NCBI GenBank assembly: GCA_963830455.1
Contig: CAWHMT010000006.1
Location: 124,001 to 188,000, forward strand
DNA length: 64,000 nt
Reading direction: 5' to 3'
Origin: 20CM-2-65-7 sp963830455
GTDB lineage: Bacteria > Gemmatimonadota > Gemmatimonadetes > Gemmatimonadales > GWC2-71-9
This document shows positions 19,322-26,374 of the stretch, piece by piece; position 1 is the first letter of the stretch; each line of letters starts with the position of its first letter. The notes beneath the pieces are model-generated. The model was not told where the DNA came from and did no database searches. It saw only the letters and a list, made by a program, of their open reading frames with translations. The position numbers and the translations under genes are program-made.

Positions 19322-20250
19322 CGCTCGGCACGTGGCTCGCGCTGATCATTGCCCTCGTGCTGGCGGGCGAGACGGTGCGCGCGCTGCGCCACCGTGGGTT
19401 GAAAGGCGGGCGTGACCGCTGGCGGCGATTCTTCAAGCACGGCACGACCTCGTGGGGCGTTGGGATCCTGTCCTTCCTGGTCATCGTCGCAGTCTTTGCG
19501 CCCCTCGTGGCACCCTTTCCTCCCAACGACCAGCTCGGGATCGTCCAACTCAAGAATCAACCGCCGTCGTGGACGTTCATCCTCGGCACGGACGTGCTGA
19601 GTCGCGACGTGTGGAGCCGGGTGGTCTGGGGTGCGCGCGTGTCACTGGGCATCGGGACGCTGGGAGCGCTCGTCGCGATCGCGCTGGGCACGCTCGTCGG
19701 CGCCCTGGCGGGATACTACCGCCGCTGGATCGACCCGGTGCTGATGCGCACAGTGGACGTCGGCCTCGCGCTGCCCCGCATTTTTGTCCTGCTGATGGTG
19801 GTCGCCTTGTGGGATGGTCTGCCCTTTGTCGCGCTGGTGCTCGCGATCGGCCTGACGTCGTGGTTCGGCACCAGCCGTCTGGTTCGCGCGGAAGTCTTGT
19901 CGCTGCGGGAGCGCGATTTCGTCGTCGCGGCCCGCGCGCTCGGGGCCGACGGGGCCCGCGTTATCTTTCGCCACGTCTTGCCCAACGCCGCCGCGCCCAT
20001 CATCGTGTCCGCGGCGCTGAGCGTCGGCAACGTGCTGCTGCTCGAAGCCGCCCTGTCGTTCCTCGGCATCGGGGTCGCACCGCCGGACCCGAGCTGGGGC
20101 AACATGATCGCCGACGGCGCTTCCACGATTTACAGCGCGCCGTGGACCACACTCTTTCCGGGTCTCGCTATCGCTCTGGTCGTGATGTCGCTCAACGCCA
20201 TCGCCGACGGGTTGCGAGAGGCGCTGGATCCGCGCGAGGAGCCGTCATGA
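19318..20250 (+). CDS. Peptide ABC transporter permease, DppC type
   Basis: 310 aa, with its ATG overlapping the DppB-like stop (ATGA). It carries the N-terminal OppC region followed by a hydrophilic loop that contains FILGTDVLSRDVWSRV, then five helices. The EAA loop is AARALGADGARVIFRHVLPN near residue 205. It forms the inner-membrane channel with the preceding permease. Confidence 0.92.
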   Translation: MTLGTWLALIIALVLAGETVRALRHRGLKGGRDRWRRFFKHGTTSWGVGILSFLVIVAVFAPLVAPFPPNDQLGIVQLKNQPPSWTFILGTDVLSRDVWSRVVWGARVSLGIGTLGALVAIALGTLVGALAGYYRRWIDPVLMRTVDVGLALPRIFVLLMVVALWDGLPFVALVLAIGLTSWFGTSRLVRAEVLSLRERDFVVAARALGADGARVIFRHVLPNAAAPIIVSAALSVGNVLLLEAALSFLGIGVAPPDPSWGNMIADGASTIYSAPWTTLFPGLAIALVVMSLNAIADGLREALDPREEPS

Positions 20251-21278
20251 GCGCCCCCCCCGCCCCACTCGGCCCGGCGCTGCTGCGCGTACGCGATCTC
20301 AAGACGTACTTCGTCACCGAGCACGGCAAGGGAACCGCGCGCGCGGTGGACGACGTCTCGTTCGATCTGTATCCCGGCGAGACGCTGGGCATCGTGGGCG
20401 AATCGGGCTGCGGCAAGACCGTCACGTCGCTCTCGATTCTGCGCCTCGTGCCCGAGCCTCCGGGTCACATCCTCCCGGGGAGCGTCATCGAGTTCGAAGG
20501 GCGCAACCTCCTGGCGCTGCCCGCGCCAGAGCTGCGCGCGGTCCGCGGCAATCAGATCGCCATGATCTTTCAGGAGCCGATGACGTCGCTGAACCCCGTG
20601 TTCACCGTCGGCGATCAGATCGCGGAAGCCGCGATCATCCACCAGCATCTCACGCGCCGCGCCGCCCGCGCGCGCGCGATCGACATGTTGCGCCTGGTCG
20701 GTATCCCCGATCCCGAGGAGCGCGTCGATCACTACCCGCATCAGCTCTCGGGCGGAATGCGCCAGCGCGTGATGATCGCGATGGCCCTGGTCTGCCACCC
20801 CAAAGTCCTGATCGCGGACGAGCCCACGACCGCGCTCGACGTCACGATCCAGGCCCAGATCCTCGAGCTGCTCGATCGCCTCCAGCAAGAGCTGGGCATG
20901 GCGGTGCTGCTCATCACGCACGACCTCGGCGTCGTCGCGGGTCACGCAGACCGCGTGGTCGTGATGTATGCCGGCCGCGTGGTGGAAACGGCGCCCACCG
21001 AGCAGCTCTTCGACCAGCCGACCCATCCCTACACGGAGGGACTGCTTGCCGCGGTGCCGCGGATCGACGCGCCCCGCGCGCGCTTGCACGCGATTCCCGG
21101 ACAGGTCCCGGCCGCGACGGCTTGGCCCAGTGGCTGCCGCTTTCGGCCGCGCTGCCCGTACGCGTGGGAAAAGTGCCTGGAGGAACCGGGGCTGCTCGAG
21201 ACGGGATCCCCCGGGGGGGGCCACACGGCGCGCTGCTGGCTGGTCACGGAGCCGGAACGGCGGCAGGTGAAGCGATGA
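20247..21278 (+). CDS. Peptide ABC transporter ATP-binding protein, DppD type
   Basis: 343 aa, ATG overlapping the DppC-like stop. It has Walker A GESGCGKT near residue 55, signature LSGGMRQR, and Walker B LIADEPTTALD. The C-terminal oligopeptide/dipeptide region includes GCRFRPRCPYAWEKC, the Cys-rich tail found in DppD/OppD that can bind an iron-sulfur cluster in some members. A C8 run lies at codons 3-5. It powers import together with the DppF-like subunit. Confidence 0.93.
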   Translation: MSAPPAPLGPALLRVRDLKTYFVTEHGKGTARAVDDVSFDLYPGETLGIVGESGCGKTVTSLSILRLVPEPPGHILPGSVIEFEGRNLLALPAPELRAVRGNQIAMIFQEPMTSLNPVFTVGDQIAEAAIIHQHLTRRAARARAIDMLRLVGIPDPEERVDHYPHQLSGGMRQRVMIAMALVCHPKVLIADEPTTALDVTIQAQILELLDRLQQELGMAVLLITHDLGVVAGHADRVVVMYAGRVVETAPTEQLFDQPTHPYTEGLLAAVPRIDAPRARLHAIPGQVPAATAWPSGCRFRPRCPYAWEKCLEEPGLLETGSPGGGHTARCWLVTEPERRQVKR

Positions 21279-22240
21279 CGCTGGTCGAGGTGCGTGACCT
21301 CGTGAAGTACTACGCCGGCGCACGCGGCTGGTTTGGCCTGGGTCGGCCCCGGCCGCCGGTCCGCGCCGTCGACGGCGTGTCGTTCACCATTGCCGCGGGC
21401 AAGACACTGGGTCTGGTGGGCGAATCGGGTTCGGGGAAGACCACCGTGGGCCGGACGATGTTGCGGCTCCAGGAGCCCACGCGGGGGACGGTGGTGTTCG
21501 ACGGCAAGGACGTGTTCGCCCTCGATGCGGGGCCACTGCGCGCGCTGCGCCGTCAGATGCAGATCGTGTTCCAGGATCCGTACAGCTCGCTCAATCCCCG
21601 CATGACCGTCGCCGAGACGCTGCGCGAGCCGCTCGAGATTCACCATCTCACGGGCGAAGTCTCCGCCCTGCTCGACGAAGTTGGGCTCGATGCCGAGTTT
21701 GCAAAACGCTACCCACACGAGCTGTCGGGGGGACAGCGCCAGCGTGTTGGCATCGCGCGCGCGCTGTCGGTGGCACCGCAATTCATCGTATGTGACGAAC
21801 CGGTGAGCGCGCTCGACGTGTCGGTCCAGGCGCAGGTGCTCAATCTGCTGGCGGATCTCCAGGCGCGCCGCCGCCTCACCTACCTCTTCATCGCGCACGA
21901 CCTCGCGGTGGTGCGCCATATCGCCGATGAAGTCGCCGTGATGTATCTCGGCAAGATCGTGGAGCGCGCGCCCGCGGCGGAGATCTATGCACAGCCGCGG
22001 CACCCGTATACCCGCGCGCTGCTGTCCGCCGTGCCCGAGCCGAACCCGCGGGCGGCGAAGCAACGCATCGTGCTCCCCGGCGACATCCCGTCGCCCGCAA
22101 ACCCGCCCCCGGGCTGCCCCTTCCATCCGCGCTGCCCGCATCCGCTGAAGAGCGAGCGCTGCCGCACGGAGCCGCCGCCGCTGCGTGCGATCACGCCGGG
22201 ACATCTTGCGGCGTGCCACTACGCTGAGAAACCGATGTAA
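21275..22240 (+). CDS. Peptide ABC transporter ATP-binding protein, DppF type
   Basis: 321 aa, ATG overlapping the DppD-like stop. Walker A is GESGSGKTT near residue 53, the signature is LSGGQRQR, and Walker B is IVCDEPVSALD. The C-terminus again has the CPFHPRCPHPL Cys pattern. The overlap chain from DppB to DppF implies one translational unit. The gene ends against an inverted CTAGGGA-type array. Confidence 0.93.
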   Translation: MTLVEVRDLVKYYAGARGWFGLGRPRPPVRAVDGVSFTIAAGKTLGLVGESGSGKTTVGRTMLRLQEPTRGTVVFDGKDVFALDAGPLRALRRQMQIVFQDPYSSLNPRMTVAETLREPLEIHHLTGEVSALLDEVGLDAEFAKRYPHELSGGQRQRVGIARALSVAPQFIVCDEPVSALDVSVQAQVLNLLADLQARRRLTYLFIAHDLAVVRHIADEVAVMYLGKIVERAPAAEIYAQPRHPYTRALLSAVPEPNPRAAKQRIVLPGDIPSPANPPPGCPFHPRCPHPLKSERCRTEPPPLRAITPGHLAACHYAEKPM

Positions 22241-22303
22241 ACTAGGGACTAGGGCTGGGGCTTAGGGGCTCGAACCCCTAATCCCAAACCCTAGTCCCTA
22301 GTC
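22241..22303. repeat. Inverted CTAGGGA array between the Dpp operon and the POT gene
   Basis: The left arm has 7-8-nt units of the CTAGGGA/CTAGGGCTGGGG type, then a 3-nt spacer, then a right arm of the complement (CCCTAGTCCCTAGTC). It can form one long hairpin between convergent genes and may act as a transcription terminator in both directions. The same family recurs at 26375-26410, 32164-32230 and 41543-41572. Confidence 0.9.
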
Positions 22304-22304
22304 T

Positions 22305-23657
22305 TTATCTCACTCCTCCCATCAGTCGTTTGATGGGGGGCGTCAGCACCAGCAAGAGTGCGGCCGACACAATCGTCACCAGTGCCACGCGGCCAAACAA
22401 GCCCGGCAGCGGCAGGCGATCGAAGAACCCGGCGACCCACCCCGCCATCTTGTTCCCGACCGCGATCGACAGGAACCACAACCCCATCATCGCGCCGGCG
22501 ATGCGCGACGGCGCGAGCTTCGTCACCGTCGACAAGCCGACGGGACTGAGACACAGCTCGCCGATCGTGTGCAGGAAGTACACGCCCACCAGCCACCAGG
22601 GGCTCACCAGCGTTCCCTGCTCCTGCGCCATTTTGGCCGCCGGCACGAGCAGCGCGAATCCCAATCCCGCAAAGAACAGGCCCAGCGCGAATTTCACGGG
22701 ACTCGCGGGCTGCCGGGGCCCGAGACGGATCCACAGCCATGCGAGCAAGGGAGCCATGCCGAAGATCATGAACATCGAATTCAGGGACTGATACCAGGTC
22801 GAGGGAAAGCTGAACCCGAAGATGCGATTGTTGGTCAACCGATCCCCAAACAGGTTCAGGCTCGATCCCGCCTGCTCGAACGCCGCCCAGAAGATCGACG
22901 AAAAGACGAACAACACCGCGATCGCGGCGACGCGCTTCCATTCCTCGGGGGTGAATCGCCACCACGGCTCCGCGCTCGCCGCTGCGGCCGGCCGTGTATC
23001 GGACTGGCCCAGCCGGGCGAGCGCGGGCAGCAGGTTCCGCTTTCCCGCGACGTACTGGATCAAGCCGAGCGTCATGCCGATGCCGGCGCAGCCGAAGCCG
23101 ACGTGCCAGTCGACGCGCTGGCCGAGCGTACCCACGACGAGGGGGGCGATGAACGCGCCCAGGTTGATCCCCATGTAGAAGATCGAGAAGCCCGCGTCGC
23201 GCCGCGCGTCGCTTTGCTCGTACAACGAGCCGACCATGGTGCTGATGTTGGGCTTGAGCAGGCCGGTGCCGATCACGATCAGCACCAGACCCAGGTAGAA
23301 GGTGGTCGACGACGGGAACGCGAGACTGAAATGGCCGAGGGCGATGATGACCCCACCCCACAGCACGCTGCGGTACTGCCCCAGCCAGCGGTCGGCGATG
23401 ATGCCACCAGGGATAGCGGCGGCGTACACGCCGAACGTGTACCAGCCGTAGATCGAGGCGGCGTGCTCCGTCGTGAAGCCGAGCCCACCCTGCGCCGCCG
23501 CCGCCGTCATGTAGAGAATGAGGAGCGCGCGCAGCCCATAGAAGCTGAACCGCTCCCACATTTCGGTGAAGAAACAAGTCGACAGACCGCGCGGATGGCC
23601 GAACCATCCGCGATCGGACTGCACCGGCACGCCGGCGGGGGGGGGGGGCTGCGTCAT
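22305..23657 (-). CDS. POT/PTR2 family proton-coupled peptide symporter
   Basis: 450 aa, major facilitator fold with about 12-14 helices. The proton-coupling motif ExxERF appears as EMWERFSFYG near residue 32, and the second signature (GGIIADRWLG) lies near 84. The FYMGINLGAF segment corresponds to the PTR2 signature. It takes up di- and tripeptides with protons. A run of 12 cytosines (23637-23648) encodes four Pro at codons 4-7. Length change there would shift the frame immediately after the start. An AAAGGA Shine-Dalgarno lies upstream. It may share a transcript with the RemA-like gene. Confidence 0.92.
   Translation of the reverse strand: MTQPPPPAGVPVQSDRGWFGHPRGLSTCFFTEMWERFSFYGLRALLILYMTAAAAQGGLGFTTEHAASIYGWYTFGVYAAAIPGGIIADRWLGQYRSVLWGGVIIALGHFSLAFPSSTTFYLGLVLIVIGTGLLKPNISTMVGSLYEQSDARRDAGFSIFYMGINLGAFIAPLVVGTLGQRVDWHVGFGCAGIGMTLGLIQYVAGKRNLLPALARLGQSDTRPAAAASAEPWWRFTPEEWKRVAAIAVLFVFSSIFWAAFEQAGSSLNLFGDRLTNNRIFGFSFPSTWYQSLNSMFMIFGMAPLLAWLWIRLGPRQPASPVKFALGLFFAGLGFALLVPAAKMAQEQGTLVSPWWLVGVYFLHTIGELCLSPVGLSTVTKLAPSRIAGAMMGLWFLSIAVGNKMAGWVAGFFDRLPLPGLFGRVALVTIVSAALLLVLTPPIKRLMGGVR
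23637..23648. repeat. C12/G12 homopolymer in the first codons of the POT gene
   Basis: Twelve consecutive G on the + strand (C on the coding strand), starting 9 bases after the first base of the ATG. It is the longest homopolymer I found in the window. Confidence 0.9.
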
Positions 23658-23667
23658 GCCAATCCTT

Positions 23668-24063
23668 TCAGTCGAAGAGATCGTCCTGCTGCGCGGGATC
23701 GGGATGCTCCGCCGGTCTCAGCAGGCCCCCCAGCCGCTGCTCCCACTTCTCGACGTCGAAATGATGCTCGTTCTGCAGCGCGCGCCGCAGCACCGGTGAG
23801 AACTCGTGGAACGCCTCGAGCAGCTCGCGGGTCGCCTCGCGCAGCGCCTCGAGCTGGAAGCTGTCGTCGGTCGCCCCCATGTCTTCGAGGATGCTCTCCT
23901 CGGTGCGCGAGGCGACGATCGGCTCGTCGCGCCCCTCGATGAACACGTTGGTGCGTTGCCCCGGCCCTCGGCCCGTTTCGATTGGCATCAAGCCGAGAAT
24001 GCGGTCGGAGCGCCAGTATTTGCCGTACCCGAGGAAGACCATTCGGCCCCGCTTCACGTCCAT
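23668..24063 (-). CDS. RemA/DUF370-like small protein
   Basis: 131 aa. Residues ~8-65 resemble RemA/DUF370 proteins, which are small DNA-binding regulators: an N-terminal GYGKYWRSDRILGL, a GPGQRTNVF arm and an IVASRTEESILEDM tail. The remainder is helical, including FHEFSPVLRRALQNEHH, with an acidic C-terminal tail. I treat the family assignment as tentative. It precedes the POT gene with 10 nt between and follows the DUF1028 gene closely. Confidence 0.5.
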   Translation of the reverse strand: MDVKRGRMVFLGYGKYWRSDRILGLMPIETGRGPGQRTNVFIEGRDEPIVASRTEESILEDMGATDDSFQLEALREATRELLEAFHEFSPVLRRALQNEHHFDVEKWEQRLGGLLRPAEHPDPAQQDDLFD

Positions 24064-24066
24064 GGA

Positions 24067-25068
24067 TTACCTCCTCGCGCGCCGGTTTTTGCGAATGTCC
24101 TCGAGCGCTACGCGATCGATTTTCCCGTCCATGCGCACGCGCACGTCGTAATTCTCCCAGTACATGAAGTTCGCGAGCGCGGTGAGAAACGCCTCGTTCA
24201 CTGACGGCTGCGGCGCCGCGAGCCACTTCTCGCGCTGATTCGCGGGCTCGGCCAGGAGAATCGCCTCCAGCTCCTTCTGCAGCGCCGGGGTGATCGACAC
24301 GAGATCGGCGGAATCGGTGGTGAAGAAGTAGAGCTTGTGCAGCTCGTACAGCCGTTGCAGCTCTTTGATCGGATCGGGCGCATCGTACACGCGGATGTCG
24401 ATGTATCGATCGGTGGCGCCGAGGTAGCCGGCGCCCGCGCGGACGACGAGCAACGCCGCCGACTGCATCCCCCGCTTGTCGCCGCCGCCCGCCTGCCCCG
24501 CGACGAGCGCCGCCAGCAACCGGTCCGCGAGCGTGCCGCGCGTGCGCTCGAACGTTTCGGCCATGTTCCTGACGGTCGCATCCGACACCATGATGTTCGC
24601 CTGCGCCGCGTACCCTCGCCCGACGATCAGCTCACCCTTTCCGCCTAACCGGGTAACCGCCTGACCGCCCGTTTTTCCTCCCGCCCAATCGAACGTCGAG
24701 TCGCCGGTCCAGCTCGCCGAGTTGCCGCGCGCATCGACCATCCCCACCTGGCGCTGGGACGGGCGCGTGTCGCTGCGCATGATGATCCGCATCGCCTCCG
24801 GCGCGGTGGCGCCACGCGCGATGAGCTCGAGTCCCTTCTCGCCGTAGTCGGTGTTGCTGAGCGACTGCGTCGCGACCGCGCCGACGCCGGCGCGGGCCCA
24901 TGGCACGAGCCCACCGACGTTGGGGAACTTCGATTGCACCGCGATCCCAAGATCGCCGGTGGCCGAGTCGTACGCGACGATGCTGTAGGTGTGAGCGCGT
25001 TTGAGAAAATCAGCTGGTGGAGGTTGTGGAGGTTGGTGGAGGTTCTGAAGTAGCAGGAGAAAAAACAC
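24067..25068 (-). CDS. DUF1028 family secreted protein
   Basis: 333 aa from GTG 25068, which has an AAAGGA Shine-Dalgarno 7 nt upstream. The DUF1028 core (HTYSIVAYDSATGDLG, QSKFPNVGGLVPWA, GAVATQSL and RQVGMVDARG) spans residues ~25-230. Members are predicted Ntn-like hydrolases, but the activity is not established. The C-terminal part resembles the peptidoglycan-binding-like domain often attached to the family. The N-terminal leader is short, hydrophobic and Pro-rich, and much of it is encoded by CCTCCAC-type units (25017-25048). A second array (24640-24670) lies within the core. Confidence 0.82.
   Translation of the reverse strand: MFFLLLLQNLHQPPQPPPADFLKRAHTYSIVAYDSATGDLGIAVQSKFPNVGGLVPWARAGVGAVATQSLSNTDYGEKGLELIARGATAPEAMRIIMRSDTRPSQRQVGMVDARGNSASWTGDSTFDWAGGKTGGQAVTRLGGKGELIVGRGYAAQANIMVSDATVRNMAETFERTRGTLADRLLAALVAGQAGGGDKRGMQSAALLVVRAGAGYLGATDRYIDIRVYDAPDPIKELQRLYELHKLYFFTTDSADLVSITPALQKELEAILLAEPANQREKWLAAPQPSVNEAFLTALANFMYWENYDVRVRMDGKIDRVALEDIRKNRRARR
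24640..24670. repeat. CCGCCTAACC-type array inside the DUF1028 gene
   Basis: Units of CGCCTAACCG, GGTAACCG and CCTGACCG are read in frame. They belong to the same family as 7644-7677 and 53663-53738. Confidence 0.65.
25017..25048. repeat. GGTGGAGGTT repeat encoding the DUF1028 leader
   Basis: Three copies of a GGTGGAGGTT or TGTGGAGGTT unit on the + strand encode the Pro-rich part of the leader sequence on the minus strand. Confidence 0.7.
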
Positions 25069-25071
25069 GGG

Positions 25072-25701
25072 CTATTCCTTTCTCATTTTCTTTTTTAGCT
25101 CCTCGAGCTGGCGCGCGGCGGCGTCTTCGCGCGCGGCACGATCCATGTCCGACTTCAGCAGCTCGTCCTGAAGATCCATCCCGGGTCGTGCGCCGCCGGC
25201 TTCCTCGAGGTCACGCCACGCTCGTTCGGTACTGGGCTGCGCGGTCCCGGCGGCCTTGAGTTGTGCCTGCATGTCGTCCAGCTCCCGTTGCGCCAGCGCG
25301 AGCTCTTCACGCTGGGCCGCGAGCTTGCGCTCGAGGACGCCGATGCGCTCGCGATGCTTGGCCGTGAACCGCTCCGCGACCGTGACGGTCTCCTGATCCT
25401 GAATCTCCCCCGCGAGCCGGCCGCGGCGCTCAGCATCCGCGAGCCGCTGGCGCTCCGCGGCCAGCTCCCGGTCGGTGCGCGCGAGCGCCTCCTGGATCTC
25501 CTGGACGGCGACCCTGGCGTCGACGACCGCTTCGCGCATCTGGCGCGCGAGCGAGCGCAGATCTGGAGTGGACGCTGCATCGAGGGCAGCGCGGAACGCA
25601 TCCCGCAGACGCTCGAACAGGTCAGTGACCTCGCTCAGCTCTTGCGGACAGTCTTGGCGAAGAAGTCGGAGAAGACGGGCTCCACGGCCCGCGATGCGCA
25701 T
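25072..25701 (-). CDS. Predicted coiled-coil protein, PspA-like by composition
   Basis: Up to 209 aa, almost entirely helical with heptad patterning (residues ~25-150) and a charged C-terminal tail ending KKKMRKE. I do not recognise a catalytic motif. The composition and the N-terminal LFERLRDAFRAAL resemble PspA/IM30-type proteins, but the match is weak. The only in-frame ATGs are 25701, which overlaps the FmdB-like gene by 67 nt, and 25539, which would drop the first helix. A non-ATG start near 25635 is also possible. Confidence 0.6.
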   Translation of the reverse strand: MRIAGRGARLLRLLRQDCPQELSEVTDLFERLRDAFRAALDAASTPDLRSLARQMREAVVDARVAVQEIQEALARTDRELAAERQRLADAERRGRLAGEIQDQETVTVAERFTAKHRERIGVLERKLAAQREELALAQRELDDMQAQLKAAGTAQPSTERAWRDLEEAGGARPGMDLQDELLKSDMDRAAREDAAARQLEELKKKMRKE

Positions 25702-25799
25702 TTCGGACAGGCGGGACGTGACGCGGCATGTTCGGTCATCGATTCGGTGCGGGTGAACAGCGCGTCACACGCCGTGCAGTGGTACTCGTACAATGGCAT
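25635..25799 (-). CDS. FmdB-family zinc-ribbon protein
   Basis: 54 aa from ATG 25799. The N-terminal signature MPLYEYHCTACDALF and the second knuckle CPKCAS give a four-Cys zinc ribbon as in the FmdB/YP_ family of small regulators. The final residues FFAKTVRKS are typical of the family. Function is not established beyond an association with transcriptional regulation. It heads the minus-strand unit that continues with the coiled-coil and DUF1028 genes. Confidence 0.85.
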   Translation of the reverse strand: MPLYEYHCTACDALFTRTESMTEHAASRPACPKCASRAVEPVFSDFFAKTVRKS

Positions 25800-25806
25800 G
25801 AGCCCA

Positions 25807-25835
25807 ACGTTATTTCGCTGCAAAACCACGGTCAA
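25807..25835 (-). promoter_or_regulatory. Promoter for the FmdB-like gene: TTGACC-17-TAACGT
   Basis: On the minus strand TTGACC (25835-25830) and TAACGT (25812-25807) are 17 nt apart. The -10 ends 7 nt before ATG 25799, giving a leaderless or near-leaderless transcript. Confidence 0.5.
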
Positions 25836-25870
25836 GTTGACGCACCTCTGGTCGGGCCCAAATTGCTGGC

Positions 25871-26374
25871 ATGCGCTGGCTTTGCGTGTGCCTGGCTCCC
25901 GTAGCCCTGCTGGCTGCGTGTGACGGCGGCCTCCAGCCCGAACCGATCTGCGCGTCCACGCTGGTCGGTGTCTGCGGCACCCTGCGATTCCGCGGCCCGA
26001 TTCCCGACAGCACGGACAACGTCTTCATCGCCGCCTACACCACCTTCCCGCAGACCTGCACCGACCTGATCAACAATCGCAAGCCCCTGATTCCCGGCTC
26101 GGTGCCCTACACCGATTCGGTCGCGGCGTATAGCGTCCCGCTCGATCCCGGCACGTATCAATGGTTGGTCGCGGTCTGGAAGAAGGTTGGGGCGCTCACC
26201 CTGTCGCCCGCCGATACCGCGCTGCTGCGCGTCGCGGGCTACTATCGCAACCCGGCCGACACAACCCAGCCCGGAGCCGTCACCGTCCCGGCAGGGGCAG
26301 CCGCCGGCGACGTCGATTTCACGGCCGATTTCGATAACCTGCGACCCGCGACCGATTTCGTGACGTGTTCCTAA
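25871..26374 (+). CDS. Small lipoprotein of unknown function
   Basis: 167 aa with a clear lipoprotein signal peptide (lipobox LLAAC at residues 13-17). The mature part is predicted beta-rich, with an FRGPIPDSTDNVF segment that suggests an Ig-like or transthyretin-like fold. Five further Cys occur in the mature part. I do not recognise the family. Its stop lies 10 nt inside the TonB receptor gene, so the two genes are probably co-expressed. Confidence 0.7.
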   Translation: MRWLCVCLAPVALLAACDGGLQPEPICASTLVGVCGTLRFRGPIPDSTDNVFIAAYTTFPQTCTDLINNRKPLIPGSVPYTDSVAAYSVPLDPGTYQWLVAVWKKVGALTLSPADTALLRVAGYYRNPADTTQPGAVTVPAGAAAGDVDFTADFDNLRPATDFVTCS

